Below, one piece after another: positions 1 through 7,744 of a stretch of DNA of 64,000 nt. Position 1 is the first letter of the stretch, and each line of letters begins with the position of its first letter. A program made the translations under genes and the position numbers. The notes below the pieces were generated by a model. It worked only from the letters and a program-made list of their open reading frames with translations. It did no database searches and had not been told where the DNA came from. Origin of the DNA: Polaribacter sp. L3A8. GTDB lineage: Bacteria; Bacteroidota; Bacteroidia; Flavobacteriales; Flavobacteriaceae. The stretch covers positions 1,324,001 through 1,388,000 of the forward strand of contig NZ_CP047026.1 in NCBI RefSeq assembly GCF_009796785.1, in the 5' to 3' direction.

Positions 1-2
1 AC

Positions 3-95
3 AAAATTTTAAATGCAAAAATATTTCCTGACATTGAAAAGATAGCAATTGGAAAAGCAAAAATTCTATTGACGGAAATAAAAGCCAGCAGGTAA
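3..95 (+). CDS. C-terminal tail of an unidentified protein (cut by window edge)
   Basis: An open frame runs in from the left edge and ends at a TAA at 93-95, giving about 30 residues rich in Lys and Ile. The stop codon is also the first base of the palindromic repeat at 93-221, so the gene abuts the repeat directly, as cassette-borne genes do. Too little remains to name a family, and it could also be chance coding. Confidence 0.35.
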   Translation, partial: KILNAKIFPDIEKIAIGKAKILLTEIKASR

Positions 96-221
96 CACCG
101 TGTATAATTAATGGCTAATTCTAGCTTACTTACGAAAATCCTCGCGGATTTTCTGTTCGGTTTATATTCTCTAAATTAGTTGCTTGAAACACGCCAACAA
201 TCATACACAAAACAAGGTTAG
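93..221. repeat. Imperfect-palindrome repeat, copy 1 (cassette-boundary-like)
   Basis: The outer ends are inverted: GTGTATAATT at 100-109 pairs with AATCATACAC at 199-208 (9 of 10), and TAAC at 93 faces GTTA at 217-220. Inside is a perfect 8-bp hairpin with loop TCGC (134-153). The core shares about 33 of 34 bases with copy 2 near 1371-1405, and both copies share CTAAATTAGTTGCTT further right. The two copies bracket the Crp/DoxX gene pair. Confidence 0.75.
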
Positions 222-244
222 CCACAAGCAAAAAAAACACGTAA

Positions 245-811
245 ATGAACGAAATCAGAAAGTTTATTGATAATATCTCTCCAATGACAAATTCTGATTG
301 GGAATTTTTCTCTTCAAAACTACAAGAAGTAAAATTGAAAAAAAATACTCCGATATTAAAAATTGGTAAAACTGAAAATTATTTGTCATTTATTACCAAA
401 GGAATAATCCGACTTTATATTCCTAGAGAAGAGTCTGATTTAACTTTCGGTTTTTTATTTGACAATGAATTTGTTACTGCTTATGATTCTTTTTTAACAC
501 AAAATCCCTCGGAATATCAAATAGAAACGTTAACAGAAACAACCTTGTGGAAAATTTCGAACAAAGATTTACAAGAAGTCTATGAAAAAACAAATAATGG
601 AAATATTATTGGACGGAAAATGGCTGAAAATATGTTTTTACTAAAATCAAAAAGAGAGCTTGCCTTATTAAGTAAAACTGCTGAAGAACGTTATTTAGAC
701 TTATTCTCTGAAAGACCAAAATTATTACAACAAATTCCTTTAAAATATATTGCCTCATATATTGGAGTTACTCCACAAGCCTTGAGTAGAATAAGAAAAC
801 GCATTAATTAA
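245..811 (+). CDS. Crp/Fnr-family transcriptional regulator
   Basis: A 188-aa protein with a cyclic-nucleotide-binding-like beta-roll over about residues 20-115 and a short C-terminal helix-turn-helix over the last 25 residues (IASYIGVTPQALSRIRK). This is the usual size for the short Bacteroidota Crp-type regulators, which often lack confirmed cAMP binding. It probably controls the DoxX-like gene 62 bp downstream, a common pairing in this phylum. Both genes lie between two copies of a palindromic repeat, which suggests they move as a unit. The ligand cannot be inferred. Confidence 0.85.
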   Translation: MNEIRKFIDNISPMTNSDWEFFSSKLQEVKLKKNTPILKIGKTENYLSFITKGIIRLYIPREESDLTFGFLFDNEFVTAYDSFLTQNPSEYQIETLTETTLWKISNKDLQEVYEKTNNGNIIGRKMAENMFLLKSKRELALLSKTAEERYLDLFSERPKLLQQIPLKYIASYIGVTPQALSRIRKRIN

Positions 812-873
812 CTTGGGTTCATTCTTTTTTTCTATACTTTTCTAACCTTTGTATTTCAATAATTTAGAAAAAT

Positions 874-1326
874 ATGAAACCATTAATTGTACTTTTATTA
901 ACTTTTACAATTTCTCTTTTTGCGATTAAGCTCATAAAGAAAGAATATCACTTTGCCTTATCTGCTAGGGTTGCAATGTCTACTATGCTCGTGTTCACAG
1001 CGATTGGACATTTTATATTTACAAAAGGAATGTCAATGATGATACCTGAGTATATTCCTTTTAGAGAAAATTTTGTTTACTTAACAGGAATCTTTGAGAT
1101 TTTACTTGCAATAGGTCTTTTAATTCCTGGTTTAAAAGTTATATCTAGATGGACACTTATTATTTTCTTTTTACTAATGTTACCTGCAAATATTTATGCT
1201 TCTATAAATAATGTGAACTACCAAAAAGGAACATTTGATGGGAATGGTCTTGCCTATTTATGGTTTCGAATCCCATTACAAACCCTGTTTATTATTTGGG
1301 TCTATATTAGCACAATCCGAATTTAA
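874..1326 (+). CDS. DoxX-like integral membrane protein
   Basis: A 150-aa protein with four or five predicted membrane helices (about 1-20, 35-52, 66-90, 98-116, 130-148). The pattern of a small-residue-rich second helix, a TGIFEILLAIGLL segment and a short loop before the last helix is typical of DoxX/DUF417-like proteins. The biochemical role of the family is poorly defined; some members have been linked to redox or thiol stress. It follows the Crp-type regulator on the same strand and is probably its target. A palindromic repeat begins 16 bp after the stop. Confidence 0.75.
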   Translation: MKPLIVLLLTFTISLFAIKLIKKEYHFALSARVAMSTMLVFTAIGHFIFTKGMSMMIPEYIPFRENFVYLTGIFEILLAIGLLIPGLKVISRWTLIIFFLLMLPANIYASINNVNYQKGTFDGNGLAYLWFRIPLQTLFIIWVYISTIRI

Positions 1327-1341
1327 TGAAGAATGCCAGTG

Positions 1342-1475
1342 GCTAACACCATACAAAATTAATTGCTTGCTCCTAGCTTACTTACGAAAATCCTCGCGAA
1401 TTTTCTTTGTCAGTAATTATTCACTAAATTAGTTGCTTTATTCACGCAACAAACCTAGTCCAAACCCATTAACTA
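1342..1475. repeat. Imperfect-palindrome repeat, copy 2
   Basis: It starts with CTAACACC, as copy 1 does, and carries the same core with the hairpin at 1386-1405, where one stem base differs (GAATTTTC instead of GGATTTTC). It also shares CTAAATTAGTTGCTT and CACGC-AACAA. The outer inverted ends are weaker than in copy 1. It separates the DoxX-like gene from the DUF3024 gene. Confidence 0.7.
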
Positions 1476-1482
1476 GAAATCA

Positions 1483-1827
1483 ATGAAAAACACGCTTATT
1501 GACATAAACGACTCGACAATAAAAAAGTATATAGAATCTTTAAGACCTGAAGATCTAGAGATCCGTGAAAAAGTTGATATTGGATATTCTTATGAAAAAA
1601 ACATAGTAATCCTATTTGAAATTCGCCCTAAATGGGATACCCCCAAAAAAAAGGAGCACATTGAATTTGCTAAAATTCGATATTACAAATCGAGAAAAGA
1701 ATGGAATTTATATTGGATGAGAGCAAATTTAAAATGGGAACTTTATGAGCCTTTTCCTTTGTCTACACACTTATCTAAAATAATAGAAATCATAAAAGAA
1801 GACAAACATGGGTGTTTTTATGGATAA
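1483..1827 (+). CDS. DUF3024 family protein
   Basis: A 114-aa protein with the layout of DUF3024: an EIRPKW motif, a lysine-rich strand followed by WNLYWMRANLKW, and a C-terminal E-D-x-x-GCF-G ending. The function of the family is unknown. It starts immediately after the second palindromic repeat and overlaps or abuts the following UPF0158 relic, so the two were probably one cassette. No signal peptide or membrane segment is visible. Confidence 0.8.
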   Translation: MKNTLIDINDSTIKKYIESLRPEDLEIREKVDIGYSYEKNIVILFEIRPKWDTPKKKEHIEFAKIRYYKSRKEWNLYWMRANLKWELYEPFPLSTHLSKIIEIIKEDKHGCFYG

Positions 1828-2223
1828 TTTAAAACAAAATTTAATTAAAGAAATTGCTCAAGAATTAGATTGCGGAAATGATTGTTATTACAATGAAAAA
1901 AACAATGAAATTATTACAATACCAAGTTTTCTTGAAACATTAGATGAAGCTGAATTTAAAGAAATATTTCAATTAGAATTAACTAAAATAGAAAAAAAAA
2001 CTTAACAAAATTCCAACCTTTAGATAGTTTTCAATCATTTAAAATTATGAAGGAATTTGTAAAGCAATTGCCTAACAAAAAGCTTCAATCGGAATTAGAA
2101 AATATTTTAACAAATAAAAAGCCATTCCAGAATTTTAAGTTTGTAATCGAAAAAGCCGAAAATAGCGGATTTACGAATTTAAGTAAAGAACAAATATTAG
2201 CGGAATCTAAGGAGTTAATTTAA
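1820..2223 (+). pseudogene. UPF0158 gene, frameshifted, then fused to an antitoxin tail
   Basis: The first frame (1820-2005) encodes a typical UPF0158 start (IAQELDCGNDCYYN) and then stops at a poly-A run near 1990. The family homology resumes in another frame just upstream of the stop (FQPLDSFQSFKIM, then KPFQNFK at about 2120-2140). From there the reading frame switches to a ParD/CopG-like antitoxin ending (SGFTNLSKEQILAESKELI) and stops at 2223. So the gene has both a frameshift and a deletion junction. The start at 1820 is preferred over 1808 because the family begins with MDN-like residues. Confidence 0.75.
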
Positions 2224-2279
2224 TGGACGGTTATAAACTAAGCAATTTAGCCAAAGAAGATTTTAAAAATATTTTCTGA
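2223..2279 (+). pseudogene. ParE/RelE-type toxin remnant
   Basis: An ATG at 2223, overlapping the antitoxin-like stop, opens a frame reading M-D-G-Y-K-L-S-N-L-A-K-E-D-F-K-N-I-F and then TGA. This is the usual start of a Bacteroidota ParE/RelE toxin (K-L-S-x-x-A-K-x-D-L-x-x-I). The body of the toxin is missing. With the preceding antitoxin tail it marks a deleted toxin-antitoxin pair. Confidence 0.65.
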
Positions 2280-2371
2280 TTTGAAAAACAACTGTAGTTA
2301 ACAAAAATAATTCTTGGAATTTTAACAGTATCACTTTCAAGCTAAAAAGACATACTTAGATCTTAGAAAAC

Positions 2372-2414
2372 AAAAAAACTCCAAACACTTTTAAAAGTAT
2401 TTGGAGTTTTTTTA
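2372..2414 (-). terminator. Terminator after purM
   Basis: The inverted repeat AAACTCCAAA / TTTGGAGTTT has poly-A and poly-T flanks, so it can work in both directions. It lies just past the minus-strand purM stop. Confidence 0.8.
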
Positions 2415-2436
2415 TATCCTTATGGTTTGATCTTTT

Positions 2437-3615
2437 TTAATATTCAAAGACACCAAACTCACTTGTAATCGTCAGTTTTTTAGTTGGTGAAGCTTCTACT
2501 CTACCCACAATTTTAGCATCTACATTAAACGATTTTGAAATGGCAATAATATCTGCTGCTATTTCTGGAGAAACATAAATTTCCATTCTATGCCCGCAAT
2601 TAAAAACTTGATACATTTCTTTCCAATCTGTTTTAGATTGCTCTTGTATCAACCTAAATAATGGTGGAATTGGAAACATATTATCTTTTACAATATGTAA
2701 ATTATCTATAAAGTGTAATATTTTTGTTTGCGCACCTCCAGAACAATGAATCATTCCGTGTACTGTATTCGAAGAAAAATTAGATAGTATTTTTTTAATT
2801 ATTGGCGCGTAGGTTCTTGTTGGCGATAATACCAATTTACCTGCATCAATAGGAGAGTTTTCTACTGTATCCGTCAATTTTGTATTACCAGAATACACTA
2901 AATCTTCAGGTACAGCAGCATCAAAACTTTCTGGGTATTTTTCTGCTAAATATTTATGAAAAACATCGTGTCTTGCAGATGTTAATCCGTTAGACCCCAT
3001 TCCTCCATTGTATTCCGTTTCGTAACTTGCTTGTCCAAAAGATTCTAAACCAACAATTACATCCCCTGCTTTTATGTTTGCATTATCTACAACATCGGTA
3101 CGTTTCATACGTGCAGTTACGGTAGAATCTACAATAATTGTGCGTACTAAATCGCCAACATCTGCCGTTTCTCCTCCGGTTGAGTGAATCGTTACTCCAA
3201 AACCTTTTAAATCTTCGATTAACTCTTCTGTTCCGTTTATAATTGCAGATAAAACTTCTCCAGGAATTTTACTTTTATTTCTACCAATAGTAGAAGACAA
3301 CATAATGTTATCTGTTGCACCAACACATAAAAGATCATCAATATTCATGATTAAAGCATCTTGCGCAATGCCTTTCCAAACAGAAATATCGCCAGTTTCT
3401 TTCCAATACATATATGCTAAAGAAGATTTTGTACCCGCTCCATCTGCATGCATTATTAGACAATAATCATCATCATTGGTTAAATAATCTGGTACAATTT
3501 TACAAAATGCTTTCGGAAACAAACCTTTGTCTATATTCTTAATTGCATTGTGTACATCTTCTTTTGATGCAGATACCCCTCTTTGCGCGTATCTTTTAGA
3601 AACTTCTTGACTCAT
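2437..3615 (-). CDS. purM: Phosphoribosylformylglycinamidine cyclo-ligase (AIR synthetase)
   Basis: This cytoplasmic enzyme closes the imidazole ring of FGAM with ATP to give AIR in purine synthesis. The 392-aa product matches the longer Bacteroidota PurM form. Visible features are the N-terminal S-x-R-Y-A-x-RGV segment, the ATP-site loop DGAGTKSS, the conserved D-A-L-x-M-N-x-D-D-L region, and HSTGGETADVGDLV. The frame is open to 3639 with a TTG, but that codon lies inside the -7 box at 3637-3644. The ATG at 3615 (MSQEV) is therefore the likely start, about 22 nt below the box. It appears to be a single-gene unit. Confidence 0.93.
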   Translation of the reverse strand: MSQEVSKRYAQRGVSASKEDVHNAIKNIDKGLFPKAFCKIVPDYLTNDDDYCLIMHADGAGTKSSLAYMYWKETGDISVWKGIAQDALIMNIDDLLCVGATDNIMLSSTIGRNKSKIPGEVLSAIINGTEELIEDLKGFGVTIHSTGGETADVGDLVRTIIVDSTVTARMKRTDVVDNANIKAGDVIVGLESFGQASYETEYNGGMGSNGLTSARHDVFHKYLAEKYPESFDAAVPEDLVYSGNTKLTDTVENSPIDAGKLVLSPTRTYAPIIKKILSNFSSNTVHGMIHCSGGAQTKILHFIDNLHIVKDNMFPIPPLFRLIQEQSKTDWKEMYQVFNCGHRMEIYVSPEIAADIIAISKSFNVDAKIVGRVEASPTKKLTITSEFGVFEY

Positions 3616-3636
3616 TTTGTTGTGTTGTAGTTGCTG

Positions 3637-3644
3637 CAAATTTA
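3637..3644 (-). promoter_or_regulatory. purM -7 promoter box
   Basis: On the minus strand this reads TAAATTTG, a full match to the Bacteroidota TANNTTTG -7 consensus, 21 nt upstream of the purM ATG. It rules out the longer TTG-started frame. Confidence 0.65.
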
Positions 3645-3667
3645 GTTTTTCTAAACTTTATATCCAT

Positions 3668-3701
3668 AAAAAAAGCGAACGTTTTTTACCGTTCGCTTTT
3701 A
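3668..3701 (-). terminator. Terminator at the end of the curli operon
   Basis: A hairpin with arms AAAGCGAACG / CGTTCGCTTT and a T-rich flank lies 17 bp past the stop of the last operon gene. Confidence 0.8.
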
Positions 3702-3717
3702 AATTTAAAACTAAGTA

Positions 3718-5220
3718 TTATTCCCAATCTGGCATTGTTGCGTTTGCAAACAAAACCACTCTTTCAATATTTCCTGACAAATTAGTTTTAGAAATATTTT
3801 TTTGAGAAATACCGTCATTAGATGTATTTACAAAAATAACATCTGCTTCGCTTGGTGAAAAACGAGCATCTAAATCATTAGTGCCACTATTTTTTTCACC
3901 TTCAGAAACATCTTTAAAAGACCCATCTGTAAAGTTATATAAAAATATTCTTGTATCTAATTGCCTATAACTTGTTGCTTGATGGTTAGAAACGTCTCTT
4001 GTAAATAATAACAAATTACCAGATGCAGAAAAATTTAAACCACCTAATGCGCCTTTAACATTAGAAATTACAGTATTTAAAACGACTCCATTTATATCTA
4101 AAATTAAAATAGCACCATTATAACCGTTTGCATTATTGGTTTTTATGGCAATTTTACTACCATCGCTACTCCAATCACATTCGGTTATTAAGCTGCCATC
4201 TGTGGTTTCATATATTTTTTGCAAACCAGTACCATCTTTATTTATAGCATACAAACTACCAAAAGAGGGATATAATAATTTATTACCATCTGCTGACCAA
4301 GCAAAATCCATTTCATTTAAATTAAAACCTGCAACAGGAATTGTAGATGTTACTTTTTTAACCGCATCTCCATTGGTTTTCATTGTGTAAATATGAGCTT
4401 TATTATTATCTATCCTTAAAAACGCTATTAAATTAGATACATTATTTTTTCTAGGTCTCCAAGAGTTTAAACCAGCATTGGTTAATTGCACCGTATTAAA
4501 AACCTCTAAATTAGCGGGGTTAAAAGAAGAAGAATAGATTACATTATTACCACCTTCATTTTTAACATAAAAATACCGGTTTGCAGGATCTTCTTGTATT
4601 GTAAAAGATCTAATACTACTTATAACTTCTGTATGTATAGCATCAGTTACAGCTACAGTCCAAAAATATTTTGCACCATATTTAAAACCAGAAACGGTGT
4701 ACGATTTTTCTTTTATATCTGTAATACTGATTATATCATTATTAAAATCGTTTCTAATTTCAATAGTATATGTTAGCTCGTCTTCATCTACATCAATAGA
4801 TTCCCAAGAAAACTCAACTTCATTTAACAAACCCTCTAGCCTATCTTCTGGCGCAATAAGATTTGGTTTTGATGGAGGTTTGTTTAAAGCTGTTGAAATT
4901 TCCATTTCTAACACAACATTTACCTCAACATCTTTACTTACCGTTACGCCCTCATACTGGTCTAAATAACCTTCTTTGGCGGCTTGTACAGAATATTCTT
5001 TAGCTTCTACTCCCTGAAAGATAAAGTTACCTTCTGCATCTGTAAACACCGTATTATTTGTAGGCGATAATATTACTTTTACATTTTCTAAAGGCACAAA
5101 GCCATCTTTTGCCACAACTTTACCTTTTAAATCACCATACGCTACCAACCCAATAGTTCCGTCTTCTCCACAACTTATAAAAAAGAGTGTAATTAGTAGT
5201 ATTTTTATTACTTTTTTCAT
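3718..5220 (-). CDS. Surface lipoprotein: regulatory-like domain, FN3-like domain and TolB-type beta-propeller
   Basis: A 500-aa lipoprotein whose signal ends at Cys17 (FISCGED). Residues about 25-105 form a carboxypeptidase-regulatory-like domain (LKGKVVAKDG, TDAEGNFIFQGV). Residues about 120-210 are an Ig/FN3-like domain (W-E-S-x-D-V-D-E-D). Residues 220-500 are PD40/TolB-type propeller repeats (W-S-A-D-G-x-K, W-S-S-D-G-S-K, F-S-A-S-G, F-S-P-S-E). It starts 11 bp after csgG on the same strand and a terminator follows, so it is the last gene of the curli operon. A role in displaying or anchoring amyloid at the surface is inferred from position only. Confidence 0.8.
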   Translation of the reverse strand: MKKVIKILLITLFFISCGEDGTIGLVAYGDLKGKVVAKDGFVPLENVKVILSPTNNTVFTDAEGNFIFQGVEAKEYSVQAAKEGYLDQYEGVTVSKDVEVNVVLEMEISTALNKPPSKPNLIAPEDRLEGLLNEVEFSWESIDVDEDELTYTIEIRNDFNNDIISITDIKEKSYTVSGFKYGAKYFWTVAVTDAIHTEVISSIRSFTIQEDPANRYFYVKNEGGNNVIYSSSFNPANLEVFNTVQLTNAGLNSWRPRKNNVSNLIAFLRIDNNKAHIYTMKTNGDAVKKVTSTIPVAGFNLNEMDFAWSADGNKLLYPSFGSLYAINKDGTGLQKIYETTDGSLITECDWSSDGSKIAIKTNNANGYNGAILILDINGVVLNTVISNVKGALGGLNFSASGNLLLFTRDVSNHQATSYRQLDTRIFLYNFTDGSFKDVSEGEKNSGTNDLDARFSPSEADVIFVNTSNDGISQKNISKTNLSGNIERVVLFANATMPDWE

Positions 5221-5231
5221 TTGAATTCTGC

Positions 5232-6572
5232 TTAAAAATATACATTAATACCTGCTCCGAAACGCCAAACTAAATCGTTTTTATTACCTACTACCTGCCT
5301 ATCTAAATTATCTGTTATCGTCATATTGTATTCTCCGTTTACAAAAAGCCCAATTTTATTTGAAAGTAAATACTCTAGCCCTAAACCTCCTTGAAACTTA
5401 AAGAAGCTATCTTCTAAATTCTTTCTAGAAATAGTACCAATACCAGCATACATATATGGCGTCAATTTCTCGTAGGGTAAAAAAGTGTATTCAAAATTAA
5501 TTGCAGATGTTAAAAAAGATTCATGAAAAGTACTTTTATTATCTAACTCATACTTACCTAAAGTTACCCAAAAATTAAACTTAGGATCGTCTAATCTATA
5601 TTTAAACTTAAAATCATAACCAAACTGAAAGGTTGGATTTATATAATCGCCAACAATTTTAGACATTCCCATACTTGTGCCTACCCCAAACTTACCTCTT
5701 CTTTCTTCTTGTTTTCTACTATAAAGCTTAATTTTACTAGACTCTAATTGCTCTTTGTAATATGCTTTTTTAACATAGTATTTTGCTGTATCACCTCCTT
5801 TAGGTTCCCAAATACCATCTACAATACCTTCTACAATTAAAACATCAACAGCTTTATCTATTGCTTCTTTTACTGCTAATTGTGCTGGTTCATTTTTAGT
5901 TACTCCAGTTTCTACCTCTAACAATCTTCTTAAAGATACATAACGAAATAAATTAGCAGAAATACCCTGAGATAAAATAGTTTTTGAAACATATACATTC
6001 TTTAAAATTTCTCCTGTAGAGGTAGATACTACCCGCAAGTAAACTGTAATTCTATCTTCTCTGTATTGATTAGAAACACCTGCACCAAAATACCGTAAGC
6101 CAGAACCTCCTGTTATAATGTTAGAATCGTAAGAAACAACCCCTCCCTCTATAATTGTACCTGCAAAAAGCAAAGGTGGCATTGTTATCTTTTTACCATT
6201 TGCATATTCTTGACGTGTATTTCTGATAATTTGCCTTTCATTTAAAAGATTACCAATATTTTCTCTTTCTACTGGTCTAAACCAACCAGACTCTTCGAGT
6301 GATTTTAATAATATTGTGGTACCGCCTTGGGTAACAGCAGTGCTAAATGTAGATCCATTTAACACAGGTTTGTATTGCCCTGTTTGATCTCTAAACTTAT
6401 AAACACCAACAATAATTTTCTCTGCAGGAAGAAATTTTTTCGCTAAAAACTCTGGCGATGTATTTTCTCCTATTCTTGCTTTTTTTTGAGTAAATGGTTG
6501 ATTAAAATAAGCCCCACAACTGGTAAATACACTAATTGTTACCAAATAAATTATACCAACAGCTTTTCTCAT
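5232..6572 (-). CDS. csgG: Curli secretion channel CsgG with C-terminal beta-barrel-like extension
   Basis: CsgG forms the outer-membrane pore that exports curlin subunits. The lipobox ends at Cys19 (VFTSCGAYF). The CsgG core spans about residues 45-260, with A-x-K-x-L-P-A-E-K-I-x-V-G-V-Y-x-F-x-D-Q-T-G near the start and the export-channel region G-G-x-x-x-Y-D-S-N-x-x-x-G-G after it. At 446 aa it is much longer than the roughly 277-aa E. coli protein. The last 160 residues look like outer-membrane beta-strands (G-K-x-G-V-G-T-S-x-G, Y-A-G-I-G, F-G-A-G-I-N-V-Y-F). Such long CsgG forms occur in Bacteroidota. It is 7 bp from csgF. Confidence 0.9.
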   Translation of the reverse strand: MRKAVGIIYLVTISVFTSCGAYFNQPFTQKKARIGENTSPEFLAKKFLPAEKIIVGVYKFRDQTGQYKPVLNGSTFSTAVTQGGTTILLKSLEESGWFRPVERENIGNLLNERQIIRNTRQEYANGKKITMPPLLFAGTIIEGGVVSYDSNIITGGSGLRYFGAGVSNQYREDRITVYLRVVSTSTGEILKNVYVSKTILSQGISANLFRYVSLRRLLEVETGVTKNEPAQLAVKEAIDKAVDVLIVEGIVDGIWEPKGGDTAKYYVKKAYYKEQLESSKIKLYSRKQEERRGKFGVGTSMGMSKIVGDYINPTFQFGYDFKFKYRLDDPKFNFWVTLGKYELDNKSTFHESFLTSAINFEYTFLPYEKLTPYMYAGIGTISRKNLEDSFFKFQGGLGLEYLLSNKIGLFVNGEYNMTITDNLDRQVVGNKNDLVWRFGAGINVYF

Positions 6573-6579
6573 AATAATT

Positions 6580-6990
6580 TTAGTTGCCGTTAGGAATTGT
6601 TATTTGGGTTTGCTCGCCTGTTGTTACATTAAGTATGCTAACATTTAAACCATTGGTACCTGGCGTTATTTCTACTACCAGATCTCCAAAATTATAAGTT
6701 CCAACGGTTAAATTGGTATCACCTAACTGTTGCTGAAACAAACTTTGAGACAACGAACTCAATAATCTATTATTTAAACTATTGGTAAAGTTTTCTAAAT
6801 CTGTTGTAACACTCCTTACCTCTTCTTCTTCTGTAAAATCATTTTGAGCGGCTGCAGAAGCCATAATTTGCTGATAATTAAATGTGGTACCACCAAAAAA
6901 CGGACTTATAGGCGTATATACCAAATCTTGTGAGTAAACAAAACCCGATATTAAAATAAAAATAAATAATAATCTTTGTTTCATAACCAA
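6580..6990 (-). CDS. csgF: Curli assembly factor CsgF
   Basis: CsgF binds CsgG at the cell surface and couples secretion to nucleation of the fibre. The 136-aa product has a signal peptide cleaved near residue 20. The mature start QDLVYTPISPFFGG matches the conserved N-P-x-F-G-G segment that inserts in the CsgG pore, followed by N-Y-Q-Q-I-M-x-S-A-x-A-Q-N. The C-terminal half is predicted beta-sheet. Translation may begin at either of two close ATGs (6990 or 6984). The gene sits between csgE and csgG with short gaps. Confidence 0.92.
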   Translation of the reverse strand: MVMKQRLLFIFILISGFVYSQDLVYTPISPFFGGTTFNYQQIMASAAAQNDFTEEEEVRSVTTDLENFTNSLNNRLLSSLSQSLFQQQLGDTNLTVGTYNFGDLVVEITPGTNGLNVSILNVTTGEQTQITIPNGN

Positions 6991-7004
6991 TAGCTTTTAG
7001 GTTT

Positions 7005-7730
7005 TTATATTTTATTAGAAAAAGTAGTTTTTCTTTGTTGGCTATAAACTCTTAGTTTTCTCATAGCCATTAAAACATTATTTTTTAAATATTCTTCTTC
7101 TGGTCTTGCAAAAAATTCATGAATTTTTTTTCTATCAACTTCTACAGATAATATACTACTTCTGCCCATTGCTGGTTTTTCTACCACCTTTATTATAAAA
7201 GGATAATTTTTACCTGTTACTAGGTATTCTTTATAAAAAAAATCATGAAAATCTCTACCAATTTTAGTCATAGCTTCATCTATCACTATTCCTTTAATTA
7301 AATACTGCTCTTCATTTACTTCTTTTGCAATTGTTTTTTTTTCATTAGAGAACAGAAATAATGTATCTCTGTCTATTAATTTGTCTTTGTATTTTACAAA
7401 TAGATAAACTTTTAATTCTTCCTCTTTTTTTAAGTTGATTTGAAATACAGATAATTGTTTCTCCTCATTTGGTTTTAATGAAAAATCGTTAGATTGATTA
7501 TTTTTAGACAAATTGCCTAAACTTCCTTTTTTTAGCAAAACAAAATTATAGTTAAGATCATCTATAAAAAAAGATTCTTCGTTTAACACTTGAGCTCTTA
7601 ATGTTAAAAATTCATCTCCTCTAGTTAAATTAATACTTCCCTTAACTTTATAATCACCAAATTCTTGAGCAGAAAGAAAAGACATAAAAAAAACATTTAA
7701 AATACAGAAATTTAAAAGTTTACTTTTCAT
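7005..7730 (-). CDS. csgE: CsgE with N-terminal CsgH/CsgC-like domain (probable fusion)
   Basis: The C-terminal part (about residues 145-230) matches CsgE, the periplasmic factor that caps CsgG and selects curlin substrates: M-T-K-x-G-R-D-F-H-D-F-F, then V-E-K-P and K-K-I-H-E-F-F-A-R-P-E-E. The protein has 241 aa against about 129 in E. coli. After the signal peptide (about 1-21), residues 25-115 read like an Ig-fold CsgH/CsgC domain: alternating strands with K-K-G-x-x-G-N-x-S-K-N and a S-L-K-P-N-E-E-K-Q-L-S turn. CsgC and CsgH keep curlins from aggregating in the periplasm, so a fusion would join inhibition and gating. The CsgE part is firm; the CsgH part is inferred. Confidence 0.85.
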   Translation of the reverse strand: MKSKLLNFCILNVFFMSFLSAQEFGDYKVKGSINLTRGDEFLTLRAQVLNEESFFIDDLNYNFVLLKKGSLGNLSKNNQSNDFSLKPNEEKQLSVFQINLKKEEELKVYLFVKYKDKLIDRDTLFLFSNEKKTIAKEVNEEQYLIKGIVIDEAMTKIGRDFHDFFYKEYLVTGKNYPFIIKVVEKPAMGRSSILSVEVDRKKIHEFFARPEEEYLKNNVLMAMRKLRVYSQQRKTTFSNKI

Positions 7731-7744
7731 ATCAATAGCTTTAA

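Noticed and set aside
1235..1432. Open frame of 65 codons running from the DoxX-like gene into the repeat
   Set aside because: It overlaps the DoxX-like gene out of frame and its second half is just the repeat core read as protein.
3616..3639. Longer purM start at TTG 3639
   Set aside because: The codon lies inside the -7 promoter box and no homologue needs the extra eight residues.
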